A DNA stretch of 25,743 bases from CAZYTO01 sp964650405. GTDB lineage: Bacteria > Acidobacteriota > Thermoanaerobaculia > Gp7-AA8. How positions within the stretch are numbered: the stretch's first letter is position 1; every line of letters starts with the position of its first letter. The DNA lies in the NCBI GenBank assembly GCA_964650405.1, contig CAZYTO010000040.1:1-25743 (forward strand), written 5' to 3'. The position numbers and the translations under genes were made by a program. This document shows positions 15,003 through 21,631 of this stretch, piece by piece. The notes below the pieces were generated by a model. The model worked only from the letters and a program-made list of their open reading frames with translations, did no database searches and was not told the DNA's origin.

Positions 15003-15766
15003 TCACGAAATCGGAGTTGCAGGTTGCACATGAGGCCATGCGCGCCGCGCGCGGCGACACCGCGCCGCCGTCGTTGCAGGACTTCCTGGCCTATGCCGAG
15101 GGCGATTTGCCCGAAGCGGATGCCGCTCGCGTGCGCGAGCTGCTCGTGGCCCATCCCGACCTGCTGCGTGCCGCGACGATGCCCTTCCCTTCCGGCGACG
15201 CCGCGCCCGGCGAAGACGGCTATCTCTCCGAGCACGAAGTGGCCCGGCAGTGGAAGTCGTTCCAGCGCAGCATTGGAGCCGCGCCCGCGGATCGATCCTC
15301 AAGTCTCTGGCGCGCCACCGCCGCACTCGCCGCCGCGCTGGCCGTCATCCTCGGCGTCCTGCTCTGGCAGTCGGCCGCCAACGAGCGGCGCCTGACCCGG
15401 CAACTGACCGAGCCCCGCGTCGCCGGCTACCAGCTCCTGCTTCCCGACGGCCAGCGCGGTCCCGGCAACGCCCCCACGCTCACACCCACGGGCGACTCGT
15501 ACCTGCTCGCCGCGGCCATCATCGGCGCCACGCCTTTCGATCGCTACCGCCTCGAGCTCGTCGACCTCACCACCCACCGGACCCTCTGGCGCCGCGACGA
15601 CCTGGCCCGCCCCGACAGCGACACCTTCGCCATCCTCCTCCCCCGCGAGACCTTCCACCCCGGCCCGTTCCAGGTCGTCCTTTACGGCGTCAACGGAACG
15701 CTGGCGGAGAAGCTGGCGACGTATACGGTGGTGGCGCCCGGCGGCCCGCCCGTCCCGAACCCCTGA
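14999..15766 (+). CDS. Membrane-bound anti-sigma factor-like protein
   Basis: A 255-residue protein overlapping the ECF sigma gene by 4 bases (ATGA). The cytoplasmic part (about residues 1-100) contains a stretch typical of anti-sigma N-domains (DFLAYAEGDLPEADAARVRE), though the zinc-binding His/Cys residues of the ZAS type are absent. One membrane helix follows at about residues 104-125 (ATAALAAALAVILGVLLW). The outer domain (about 135-255) is beta-rich (RYRLELVDLTTHRTLW, PFQVVLYGVNGTLAEKLATY). The role is to hold the sigma factor until an envelope signal releases it. An 8-bp inverted repeat (GGCCCGCC at 15743, GGCGGGCC at 15767) straddles the stop but has no T-run. Assignment rests mainly on position, topology and the N-terminal stretch. 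Confidence 0.82.
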   Translation: MITKSELQVAHEAMRAARGDTAPPSLQDFLAYAEGDLPEADAARVRELLVAHPDLLRAATMPFPSGDAAPGEDGYLSEHEVARQWKSFQRSIGAAPADRSSSLWRATAALAAALAVILGVLLWQSAANERRLTRQLTEPRVAGYQLLLPDGQRGPGNAPTLTPTGDSYLLAAAIIGATPFDRYRLELVDLTTHRTLWRRDDLARPDSDTFAILLPRETFHPGPFQVVLYGVNGTLAEKLATYTVVAPGGPPVPNP

Positions 15767-15782
15767 GGCGGGCCCCCGATCT

Positions 15783-16103
15783 TCAGACCTTTGAGGAGCC
15801 AACGACACGGCCAACTTCGCGGCGATTCGCGCCGGCGGCAAGGAGTGACCGAACAAGCAGATCCACACTCACCGTGGGATCAGCGGACTCCATCTTGGCA
15901 ACGCGTGATTGGCTGGATCCAACGCGCCTTGCAAACTCCGCCTGCGTCCAGCGATGCTCCTCGCGGTACTGGCGCAGCTTACGTGCGAGAGCGAGTTTGA
16001 TCTCCACAAATTCAGATTCGCTGTCCGTCAGGCCCAGGAACTCGCGCGCATCGCCGACCCTCCACCCGGCCTTCTCGAGCATCTTTCGTTTTTCAGTTTT
16101 CAT
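15783..16103 (-). CDS. higA: HigA-type antitoxin, XRE helix-turn-helix
   Basis: A 106-residue protein. Residues about 38-95 are an XRE-type DNA-binding domain (ARKLRQYREEHRWTQAEFAR, VGSSQSRVAKMES, VSVDLLVRSLLAAG). The basic, helical N-terminus before it would be available for toxin binding. In this family the antitoxin binds and neutralises the toxin, and the complex represses its own promoter. The toxin gene comes first and overlaps this one by 11 bases, the reversed order typical of HigBA. The symbol follows family and gene order and is not proof of orthology to any characterised pair. Confidence 0.87.
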   Translation of the reverse strand: MKTEKRKMLEKAGWRVGDAREFLGLTDSESEFVEIKLALARKLRQYREEHRWTQAEFARRVGSSQSRVAKMESADPTVSVDLLVRSLLAAGANRREVGRVVGSSKV

Positions 16104-16440
16104 GTATCTCTCGGATCGAATTCAAGTAGAAGCGGAGACGCTTCGTAACTGTTTCAACCACCTGCCTGGGCAGAGTTCGCGTCTTCTTCGAGAACACTTC
16201 AAGAATCACTACCGCGTCCTGGGCAACGTGATAAACGATGCGCCATTCTGAGTTTCCGTCTGTGATACGAAGCTCGTGGCAGCCGGAACCGATGATCGGC
16301 AGGGGTCGTGAAGCTGGAAGACTTAGACTCTCGCCGTCCTGAAGTTTTCGCAGCAAGAAGCCCGCCTCGATCCGCGCTGCATGCGAGAACGGCGGGCTCT
16401 TGATCTCACCATGTAGCCAGACTAACGGCCTTACTGCCAC
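16093..16440 (-). CDS. higB: HigB/RelE-superfamily toxin, phage Gp49-like
   Basis: A 115-residue protein with the Gp49-like pattern throughout: PLVWLHGEIKSPPFS, AGFLLRKLQDGESLSLPASR, GSGCHELRI, WRIVYHV, VVILEVFSKKTR and a C-terminal helix VTKRLRFYLNSI. Members of the RelE/HigB superfamily cut mRNA, mostly on the ribosome, in the cytoplasm. The length is complete for the family. The start is GTG 16440: an ATG 12 bases upstream is in frame but hits a stop after one codon. The overlapping HigA-type gene follows. No frameshift or missing segment is seen, so the pair looks functional. Confidence 0.88.
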   Translation of the reverse strand: MAVRPLVWLHGEIKSPPFSHAARIEAGFLLRKLQDGESLSLPASRPLPIIGSGCHELRITDGNSEWRIVYHVAQDAVVILEVFSKKTRTLPRQVVETVTKRLRFYLNSIREIHEN

Positions 16441-16448
16441 GGCTCAAA

Positions 16449-16476
16449 ACATAAGTCAGATCCGACATATTCGCAA
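16449..16476 (-). promoter_or_regulatory. Candidate promoter of the toxin-antitoxin operon
   Basis: On the minus strand TTGCGA (16471-16476) and TTATGT (16449-16454) are spaced by 16 bases in a locally AT-rich patch. Transcription would begin almost at GTG 16440, giving a very short or leaderless message. The match to the consensus is moderate. Confidence 0.25.
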
Positions 16477-16509
16477 GAGAGTCGGCAGCTAGCCAAGAAC
16501 ACCGCTCCT

Positions 16510-17856
16510 CTACTGTTTCGCGCCTTTCGCCCGCTCTCGCGCCACCCTCCATCGTTCCAGCCGTTCCTTCATCTCCGCTTCCGCGCCGATGTTCTTCGGC
16601 TCGTAGAAGCGGCGGTCGCGGAGCGACTCGGGGAGGCAGTCCATGGCCGCGGTCTGCTCCTCGAGGTCGTGGGCGTACTGGTAGCCGCGGCCGTAGCCGA
16701 GGTCCTTCATCAGGCGGGTGGGGGCATTGCGGATGTGCAGGGGGACGGGAGGATTGTCGCCCTGCCGCACTTCGTGGACGGCGTGGCCGTAGCCTTCGTA
16801 CGCGGCATTCGACTTCGGCGCGGCGGCGAGATACGTGGCCAGTTGCGCCAGGGCCACGCCAGCCTCCGGCATACCTACGAAGTGCACCGTCTGCTGGACG
16901 GCGATGGCGAAGACCAGGGCCTGCGGATCGGCGTTCCCGATGTCCTCCGACGCGGCGCGCACCATGCGCCGGGCCAGGTACAGCGGGTCCTCTCCGCCTT
17001 CCAGCATCCGCACCAGCCAGTACAGCGCCGCGTCGGCGTCGCCGTTCCGGATCGACTTGTGCAGCGCGGAGATGAGGTTGTAGTGCTCCTCCCCCGACTT
17101 GTCGTACATCAGGGAGCGGCGCTGCAGGATCTGCTTCACGTTCTCCAGGTCGATGGGGTTGTCTTCCTGCCGCGCCGTCTCCACCACTAGTTGCAATGAC
17201 GTCAGGGCCTGCCGTGCGTCGCCCGCCGACGTCGCGGCCATGAACTCCAGCGAATCGGGCGCCAGCGCGATGCCGAACTTCGCCACGGACGGATGCTCCA
17301 CGGCCCGGCGCAGGATCGTCATCACCTGCTCCCGCTCCAGAGGCGGAATGACCACGACCTTCGAGCGCGAGAGGAGCGCCGAGTTCACCTCGAACGACGG
17401 GTTCTCCGTCGTCGCGCCGATGAGCACGATGTCGCCCGCCTCCACGTACGGCAGAAACGCATCCTGCTGGGCCTTGTTGAAGCGATGGATCTCGTCGATG
17501 AAGACGATCGTCTTCGAGCCGCGCGCGGCGCGCATCTTCCGCGCCTCCTCCATCAGCGTCTTGATGTCCTTGATCGAGCTGGACGTGGCCGAGAAGGTCA
17601 CGAAGCGCGCCCGCGTCGTCCGGGCGATGATCCGGGCCAAGGTCGTCTTCCCCGAGCCCGGCGGGCCCCAGAAGATCATCGACGGGATGCGGTCCGTCTC
17701 GATGGCGTTGCGCAGGAAGCGCCCCTCGGCCAGCAGGTCCTCGAGGCCGACGATGTCTTCCAGCGACGACGGGCGGAGCCGCTCCGCCAGCGGCGCGTCA
17801 GCCGTGTTCTGCGCAGGCGCAGGAAACGAGTCGTCGCCGAAGAGAGAGCCGGTCAT
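16510..17856 (-). CDS. rarA: Replication-associated recombination protein RarA (MgsA), AAA+ ATPase
   Basis: A 448-residue protein, full length for RarA. The short N-terminus (SLFGDD, PLAERLRPSSLEDIVG) leads into the AAA+ core: Walker A GPPGSGKTT (residues 64-72), Walker B IVFIDEIHRFNKAQQ (118-131) and sensor 1 GATTENPSFEVN (147-158). The C-terminal MgsA region has its hallmark motifs (LISALHKSIRNGDADAALYW, RRMVRAASEDIGNADPQAL, YEGYGHAVHEV, GYGRGYQYAHD). RarA is a cytoplasmic clamp-loader-like ATPase acting at stalled replication forks with SSB. The gene appears to stand alone; AAGGAA lies about 12 bases before ATG 17856. It is a conserved housekeeping gene and marks this stretch as chromosomal. 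Confidence 0.97.
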   Translation of the reverse strand: MTGSLFGDDSFPAPAQNTADAPLAERLRPSSLEDIVGLEDLLAEGRFLRNAIETDRIPSMIFWGPPGSGKTTLARIIARTTRARFVTFSATSSSIKDIKTLMEEARKMRAARGSKTIVFIDEIHRFNKAQQDAFLPYVEAGDIVLIGATTENPSFEVNSALLSRSKVVVIPPLEREQVMTILRRAVEHPSVAKFGIALAPDSLEFMAATSAGDARQALTSLQLVVETARQEDNPIDLENVKQILQRRSLMYDKSGEEHYNLISALHKSIRNGDADAALYWLVRMLEGGEDPLYLARRMVRAASEDIGNADPQALVFAIAVQQTVHFVGMPEAGVALAQLATYLAAAPKSNAAYEGYGHAVHEVRQGDNPPVPLHIRNAPTRLMKDLGYGRGYQYAHDLEEQTAAMDCLPESLRDRRFYEPKNIGAEAEMKERLERWRVARERAKGAKQ

Positions 17857-17932
17857 GGGTGGTCATGTTCCTTCCGACCCGATGCACAGCGCAGGCGCGC
17901 TGCACGTGAGAGAAGAAACGACGAGGGACGGG

Positions 17933-17996
17933 TCACGCGGAGACGCGGAGACCGCGGAGGTTTGCTTTTCTCCGCATCCTCCGCGCCTCCGCGTGA
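17933..17996. repeat. Imperfect inverted repeat of CGCGGAG units between rarA and the threonine dehydratase gene
   Basis: The left arm (17933-17958) is TCACGCGGAG-A-CGCGGAG-ACC-GCGGAG; the right arm (17971-17996) is its complement with four mismatches, around a 12-base T-rich centre. Each arm is itself three GCGGAG units. It resembles the GC-rich interspersed repeats common between genes in soil bacteria. It lies upstream of rarA and downstream of the dehydratase gene and has no coding potential. Confidence 0.7.
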
Positions 17997-17997
17997 T

Positions 17998-18019
17998 GGG
18001 TTTTCAACTCGTAAAACCC
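17998..18019. repeat. Short 7-bp inverted repeat downstream of the threonine dehydratase gene
   Basis: GGGTTTT, eight bases, AAAACCC; it starts 38 bases past the stop of the dehydratase gene. It could be a weak transcription end for that gene, but no T-run follows the stem. Confidence 0.35.
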
Positions 18020-18057
18020 GCATAAACACTTGGAGTTTCCTGGACGCCGATGCCGCA

Positions 18058-19074
18058 CTAGCAGAGCAGCGAAAAATCCAGGTTCCCCCCGCTCACCACC
18101 ACCGCCACCCGCCGCCCCGGCTTGATGGCACCGGTGAGCAGCGCCGCGATGCCGAGGGCGCCGGTCGGCTCGATCACGAGCTTCGTCCGCGACATGGCGT
18201 ACTTCACCGTTTCGAGCAGGACGTCGTCCTCCACGCTCACCACATCCTTCACCCGCTCCCGGATGACGGCGAAGTTCCGCTCCCCGATGGCCAGGGTCCG
18301 GGCGCCGTCGGCGATGGTCTTCGGCGGGTCGATGGTGACGATCCGGCCGCTGCGAAACGACTGCTCCCCGTCGTTGCCCGCCCGAGGCTCGACCCCGTAG
18401 ACGTTCACTCCCGGCTTGACCGACGTGGCGGCGATGGACGTCCCGGAGAGCAGGCCGCCGCCGCCGAGCGGCGTAATGATCGTGTCGACCTCCGGCCACT
18501 CCTCGACGATCTCCAGCCCCACCGTCCCGGCGCCGGCCATGATCCGCTCGTCGTCGAACGGCGGGATGACGGAGGCGCCGCTCTTCGCGGCAAGCTCACG
18601 GGCCACGGTGTCGCGCGTGGCCGAGGTGACCCCGGCGGTGACGACCTCCGCGCCGTAAGCCTTTGTGGCGTCAACCTTTGCAGCCACGGAGTTCTCCGGC
18701 ATGACGATCGTGGCCTTCATGCCGAGGAGCCTGGCGGCCAGGGCCACACCCTGGGCGTGATTGCCGGAGGAAAAGGCCACGACGCCGCTGCGGCGCTCCG
18801 CCTCCGAAAGCTGGAGCAGTGCGTTCATCGCGCCGCGGATCTTGAAGGAGCCGGCGCGCTGCAGGTTTTCGCACTTCAGGCGTACTTCCGACCCCACACG
18901 TTCCGAAATCGAGTGGGAGGCGACGAGTGGCGTCCGGTGTACGTATGAGTGGATGCGTGAGGCTGCGGAACGGACGTCTTCGACGCCCGGGAGAGCCCGG
19001 ATATTTGAAGTTCCCACCGGCCGTAGTATAAACTCACGAAAACTAAAGTGGATCGGCTCCTGAAGCCGCACCAT
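18058..19074 (-). CDS. Threonine/serine dehydratase, PLP-dependent (TdcB/IlvA catalytic domain)
   Basis: A 338-residue fold-type II PLP enzyme that deaminates threonine to 2-oxobutanoate (serine to pyruvate) in the cytoplasm. Visible motifs are RTPLVASHS, the PLP-lysine motif GSFKIRGAMNAL (K78), the substrate loop SSGNHAQGVA, the phosphate-binding loop GGGGLLSGTS and a C-terminal VVSGGNLDFSLL. There is no ACT regulatory domain, so it looks like the short, catabolic TdcB or serine-racemase-like type; these cannot be separated by eye. Residues 1-27 of the longest frame (ATG 19074, no ribosome binding site) precede the conserved fold. GTG 19017 is an attractive alternative start, 7 bases after TATACT, which would give a leaderless message. 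The gene is divergent from the Ig-like protein gene. Confidence 0.9.
   Translation of the reverse strand: MVRLQEPIHFSFREFILRPVGTSNIRALPGVEDVRSAASRIHSYVHRTPLVASHSISERVGSEVRLKCENLQRAGSFKIRGAMNALLQLSEAERRSGVVAFSSGNHAQGVALAARLLGMKATIVMPENSVAAKVDATKAYGAEVVTAGVTSATRDTVARELAAKSGASVIPPFDDERIMAGAGTVGLEIVEEWPEVDTIITPLGGGGLLSGTSIAATSVKPGVNVYGVEPRAGNDGEQSFRSGRIVTIDPPKTIADGARTLAIGERNFAVIRERVKDVVSVEDDVLLETVKYAMSRTKLVIEPTGALGIAALLTGAIKPGRRVAVVVSGGNLDFSLLC
19025..19030 (-). promoter_or_regulatory. Candidate -10 box (TATACT) inside the 5' end of the longest dehydratase frame
   Basis: TATACT matches the -10 consensus at five of six positions and lies 7 bases before the in-frame GTG at 19017, the spacing expected for leaderless transcription. 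No recognisable -35 element lies 16-18 bases upstream. Confidence 0.3.
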
Positions 19075-19128
19075 CTTGTGCTATGAGGCGCGACGCGCCA
19101 AGGTCATCTCGGGTTGGAGGTTGGGGAT

Positions 19129-20739
19129 ATGTGGAGATGGGTTACCCGCGGCCTGGTTCTCACTGTCTTTGCGCTTTTCACGTCGGCGCTCGCCGCGCAG
19201 ACCGCTGAAATCATCGGTTCGGTCGACTCGCCCGATCCCGGGACGCCGCAGTTCGGCATGGTCCTGGTGAAGGGATGGGTGCTCGATCCCTCCTCGGTCT
19301 CGAAGGTCGAGCTCTACATCGACGACCAGTTCCAGCACAACCTCAACACGGGACTGCCGCGGGTCGACGTCGAGCTGGCCTATCCGAACTGGCCGGGGAT
19401 CCAGAACATCGCGCCCGGGTTCCAGACCGGGTTCACCGCCAGCCGCTTCACCAACGGCCCGCACACGGTCTCGCTCAAGGTCTTCCTCGGCGACGGCCGG
19501 GTGGTGAACGATTTCGGCCGCCGCACCATCATCATCGACAACACCCTCAACCAGTCGCCGTTCGGCAGCCTCGACATCCCCGACCTCTCCGGCACGTTCA
19601 ACGCCTCCGGCTCGTTCCCCGTCGTGGGCTGGGCCGCCGATACAGACGGCGTGGCCAAGGTGGACGTCTACATCGACGGCGGGATCATGCAGGCCGCGAT
19701 CTACGGCGACGCCCGTCCCGACGTCGGCAACACGTTCCCGGACTTCCCGGCCGCCATCTTCAGCGGCTTCGTGGCCAACATCGACTCCACCCGCCTCCTG
19801 GACGGCGTGCACCTGCTGGAAGTGAAGGCCACCGACCGCCTCGGCCAGACGCGGGTCATCGGCACACGCCAGATCCAGGTCTTCAACTCCGAGTCCATCC
19901 TCCGCCCCTTCGGCACGATCGACTCGCCTCTGAAGAACGCCATCCTTTACGGAACGCAGTGCCTCACACCGCCGCTCGTCTCGCCGCCGGTGCGCGTGCA
20001 GGCGCACATCACGCCGGTCACCGGGTGGGCTCTCGACCTCGGTACGCGCAGCGACGAGGGCCGCGTGGCCTACCTGGAGCTGATGATCGACGGCGTGAAG
20101 TGGCTCTCCACGGACGACTGCGGCTTCCTCTTCGGCCAGTACGCGAACTGCTACGGCCTGCCGCGCTTCGACGTGGAGCGCTTCTACCCGAACTATCCCG
20201 ATTCGCCGCGGTCCGGCTACCTCTTCACGCTGGACGTCGGGGCGCTCCTGGCCCTCGGCCAACAGGGCGTGCGGCCCGGCAACCACACCCTCAAGGTGCG
20301 CGTCGGTGACGCGGCCGGCACCTTCGCCGAGCTTCCCAGCCCGTCCGGCATCCCGGTCTTCTTCACCTGCGCCAACAACACCGAGTTCGCCTCGATCTTC
20401 GGCTTCATCGACTCGCCCACGTCCTACGACTACATCAAGGGCACCGTCACCTTCCAGGGATGGGCCCTCAGCGACGTCGCCCAGGTCACGGGCGTGGAGA
20501 TCTCCATCGACGGCAACTTCATCGGCCCGGCCTCCATCGGCTGGCAGCGGCCTGACGTCCAGGCTCAGTACCCGTTCCTCTTCACCAGCCTGACCTCCGG
20601 CTGGCGCTTCACCATGGACACGACCAAGCTGTCCAACTCGCGCCACCGCCTCACCGTCCAGGCCACGACGAACAACGGTACGAAAGCGATCATCGGCTCG
20701 GTCGACTTCTATACCCAGAACCCCAACGCCACACCCTGA
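19129..20739 (+). CDS. Secreted protein with four tandem Ig-like repeats
   Basis: A 536-residue protein with a signal peptide (residues 1 to about 24, ending SALAAQ). The rest is four related beta domains starting near residues 30, 145, 261 and 424, each opening with G-x-[VLI]-D-x-P and carrying a V-x-GWA-like strand, a V-x-[LV]-x-ID-G strand, RPDV or RFDV, an aromatic-Pro turn (YPNW, FPDF, YPNY, YPFL), an SGF/SGW strand and a closing H-x-L-x-V strand. Domain 3 is longer and has inserts with several Cys (TQCLTPP, DDCGF, NCYG). No enzyme motif is seen; adhesion, matrix or surface binding is plausible for this type, but it could also be a protein-interaction scaffold. GGAGG lies 8 bases before ATG 19129; an upstream TTG at 19114 is in frame but less likely. 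It is monocistronic, with its own terminator. Confidence 0.85.
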   Translation: MWRWVTRGLVLTVFALFTSALAAQTAEIIGSVDSPDPGTPQFGMVLVKGWVLDPSSVSKVELYIDDQFQHNLNTGLPRVDVELAYPNWPGIQNIAPGFQTGFTASRFTNGPHTVSLKVFLGDGRVVNDFGRRTIIIDNTLNQSPFGSLDIPDLSGTFNASGSFPVVGWAADTDGVAKVDVYIDGGIMQAAIYGDARPDVGNTFPDFPAAIFSGFVANIDSTRLLDGVHLLEVKATDRLGQTRVIGTRQIQVFNSESILRPFGTIDSPLKNAILYGTQCLTPPLVSPPVRVQAHITPVTGWALDLGTRSDEGRVAYLELMIDGVKWLSTDDCGFLFGQYANCYGLPRFDVERFYPNYPDSPRSGYLFTLDVGALLALGQQGVRPGNHTLKVRVGDAAGTFAELPSPSGIPVFFTCANNTEFASIFGFIDSPTSYDYIKGTVTFQGWALSDVAQVTGVEISIDGNFIGPASIGWQRPDVQAQYPFLFTSLTSGWRFTMDTTKLSNSRHRLTVQATTNNGTKAIIGSVDFYTQNPNATP

Positions 20740-20762
20740 CCCGGCCCTTTCGCGGCCTGAAG

Positions 20763-20787
20763 ACGCCCGGCAATCGCCGGGCGTTTT
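20763..20787 (+). terminator. Rho-independent terminator of the Ig-like protein gene
   Basis: A perfect 9-bp stem (ACGCCCGGC, loop AATC, GCCGGGCGT) ends in a run of four T, 23 bases after the stop codon. Confidence 0.9.
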
Positions 20788-20808
20788 CGTCTTGGATCGA
20801 GCATTGGC

Positions 20809-21095
20809 GTGCCGCGGTTTCCTTGTGGCGCTAAGCCGGTTCTGGTGATTCAGGCCAACGCCTTCAACCGTAGCCGCATCGCGACAATCCTCGTGGTCGT
20901 CATCACGACCAATGAGCGTCTGGCTGACCTGCCCGGCAACGTTGCCATCCCGCCGCGAGGCACGGGGCTCACGAAGCTCTCTGTTATCAACGTCTCGCAA
21001 GTCATCACCGCCGATCGCACCTTTCTCCGAGAACGCATCGGCCGCGTTTCGTCGGAGTTGAATCGGGCCTGAAGCTCGTCCTCGGTCTCACCTGA
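20809..21095 (+). pseudogene. Decayed MazF/PemK-type toxin remnant
   Basis: The frame from about 20830 encodes the MazF core: KPVLVIQANAFNRSRIATIL, VVVITTNERLADLPGNV, LTKLSVINVSQVITADRTFL, RERIGRVSSEL. The normal N-terminus (about 25 residues, with the RGEVWW-type start and the Gly/Pro-rich loop before RRPVLV) is missing, replaced by unrelated sequence next to the terminator. At the 3' end the frame stops at 21072, yet the adjacent frame continues with GLKLVLGLT and a stop at 21093-21095, the usual MazF C-terminus, so a frameshift or small deletion lies near 21055-21066. No MazE-type antitoxin frame is visible. MazF is a sequence-specific mRNA endonuclease; this copy should be inactive. The 20740-21142 stretch otherwise holds only the terminator. 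Confidence 0.8.
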
Positions 21096-21142
21096 CAGGC
21101 GCGCCCGCTCATACCCGCCGCAACCCCGTTACAATTGCCCTC

Positions 21143-21529
21143 ATGCTGAGAAGAGCAGGTTTGTCTTTCCTGGCCATGACGGCCGGGTGGTTCTGGCCGT
21201 CCGTCCTCTACGTCGTCGGGGCGTGGATTACGCATTCCGGCGTGGAGTCGTCGTTGGCCCTCGCGTTCTGGACGGGCCTCTTCGTCTTCGCGGCATGGCT
21301 GCTCATCGCCCTGCCCATCGCCCTCTTCGTCTCGCCGGGCCACTTCCTCTTCCGCAAAGTCGCGCCCCTCTTCGGTGCCGTGATCGGCTTCGCGTCGATG
21401 TCGTGGACGCTCGCGGACGGCATCAACGGCTTATGGCTCGCCACATACGGACTGCTCGTCGGCGCCATCGCCGGCTTCGCCTATTCGTGGTTCCTCCGCG
21501 AGAAAACGCCCATCACGCAACCGGCGTGA
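21143..21529 (+). CDS. Small integral membrane protein of unknown function
   Basis: A 128-residue protein with four predicted membrane helices (FLAMTAGWFWPSVLYVVGAW, LALAFWTGLFVFAAWLLIAL, KVAPLFGAVIGFASMSWTL, LWLATYGLLVGAIAGFAYSW) and a short polar tail. The family is not recognised, and there is no motif pointing to transport or catalysis. It follows the mazF remnant by 47 bp and converges on the large outer-membrane protein gene. No strong ribosome binding site was found before ATG 21143. Confidence 0.7.
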   Translation: MLRRAGLSFLAMTAGWFWPSVLYVVGAWITHSGVESSLALAFWTGLFVFAAWLLIALPIALFVSPGHFLFRKVAPLFGAVIGFASMSWTLADGINGLWLATYGLLVGAIAGFAYSWFLREKTPITQPA

Positions 21530-21600
21530 CATCGGGAATCGATCGGAGACACGCGAGGCAGACCCCAAAGCCACTCATGCCTCATGCCCCGCAAAACTCG

Positions 21601-21628
21601 GCACTCGGCACTCCGCACTCGGCACTCG
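21601..21628. repeat. Four tandem copies of a GCACTCG heptamer
   Basis: Three exact GCACTCG units and one GCACTCC unit lie in tandem, preceded by a partial unit (AACTCG), immediately before the stop codon of the outer-membrane barrel gene on the other strand. It looks like a short intergenic satellite. Confidence 0.7.
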
Positions 21629-21631
21629 TAT

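Noticed and set aside
15743..15774. Terminator after the anti-sigma gene
   Set aside because: There is an 8-bp inverted repeat across the stop codon, but the loop is 16 bases and no T-run follows.
17293..18948. 551-residue plus-strand frame across rarA and the dehydratase
   Set aside because: It runs across two convincing housekeeping genes and the GC-rich inverted repeat between them.
19081..21000. 639-residue minus-strand frame opposite the Ig-like protein
   Set aside because: It passes through the terminator and the mazF remnant and has typical antisense composition (Asp/Val/Gly/Arg).
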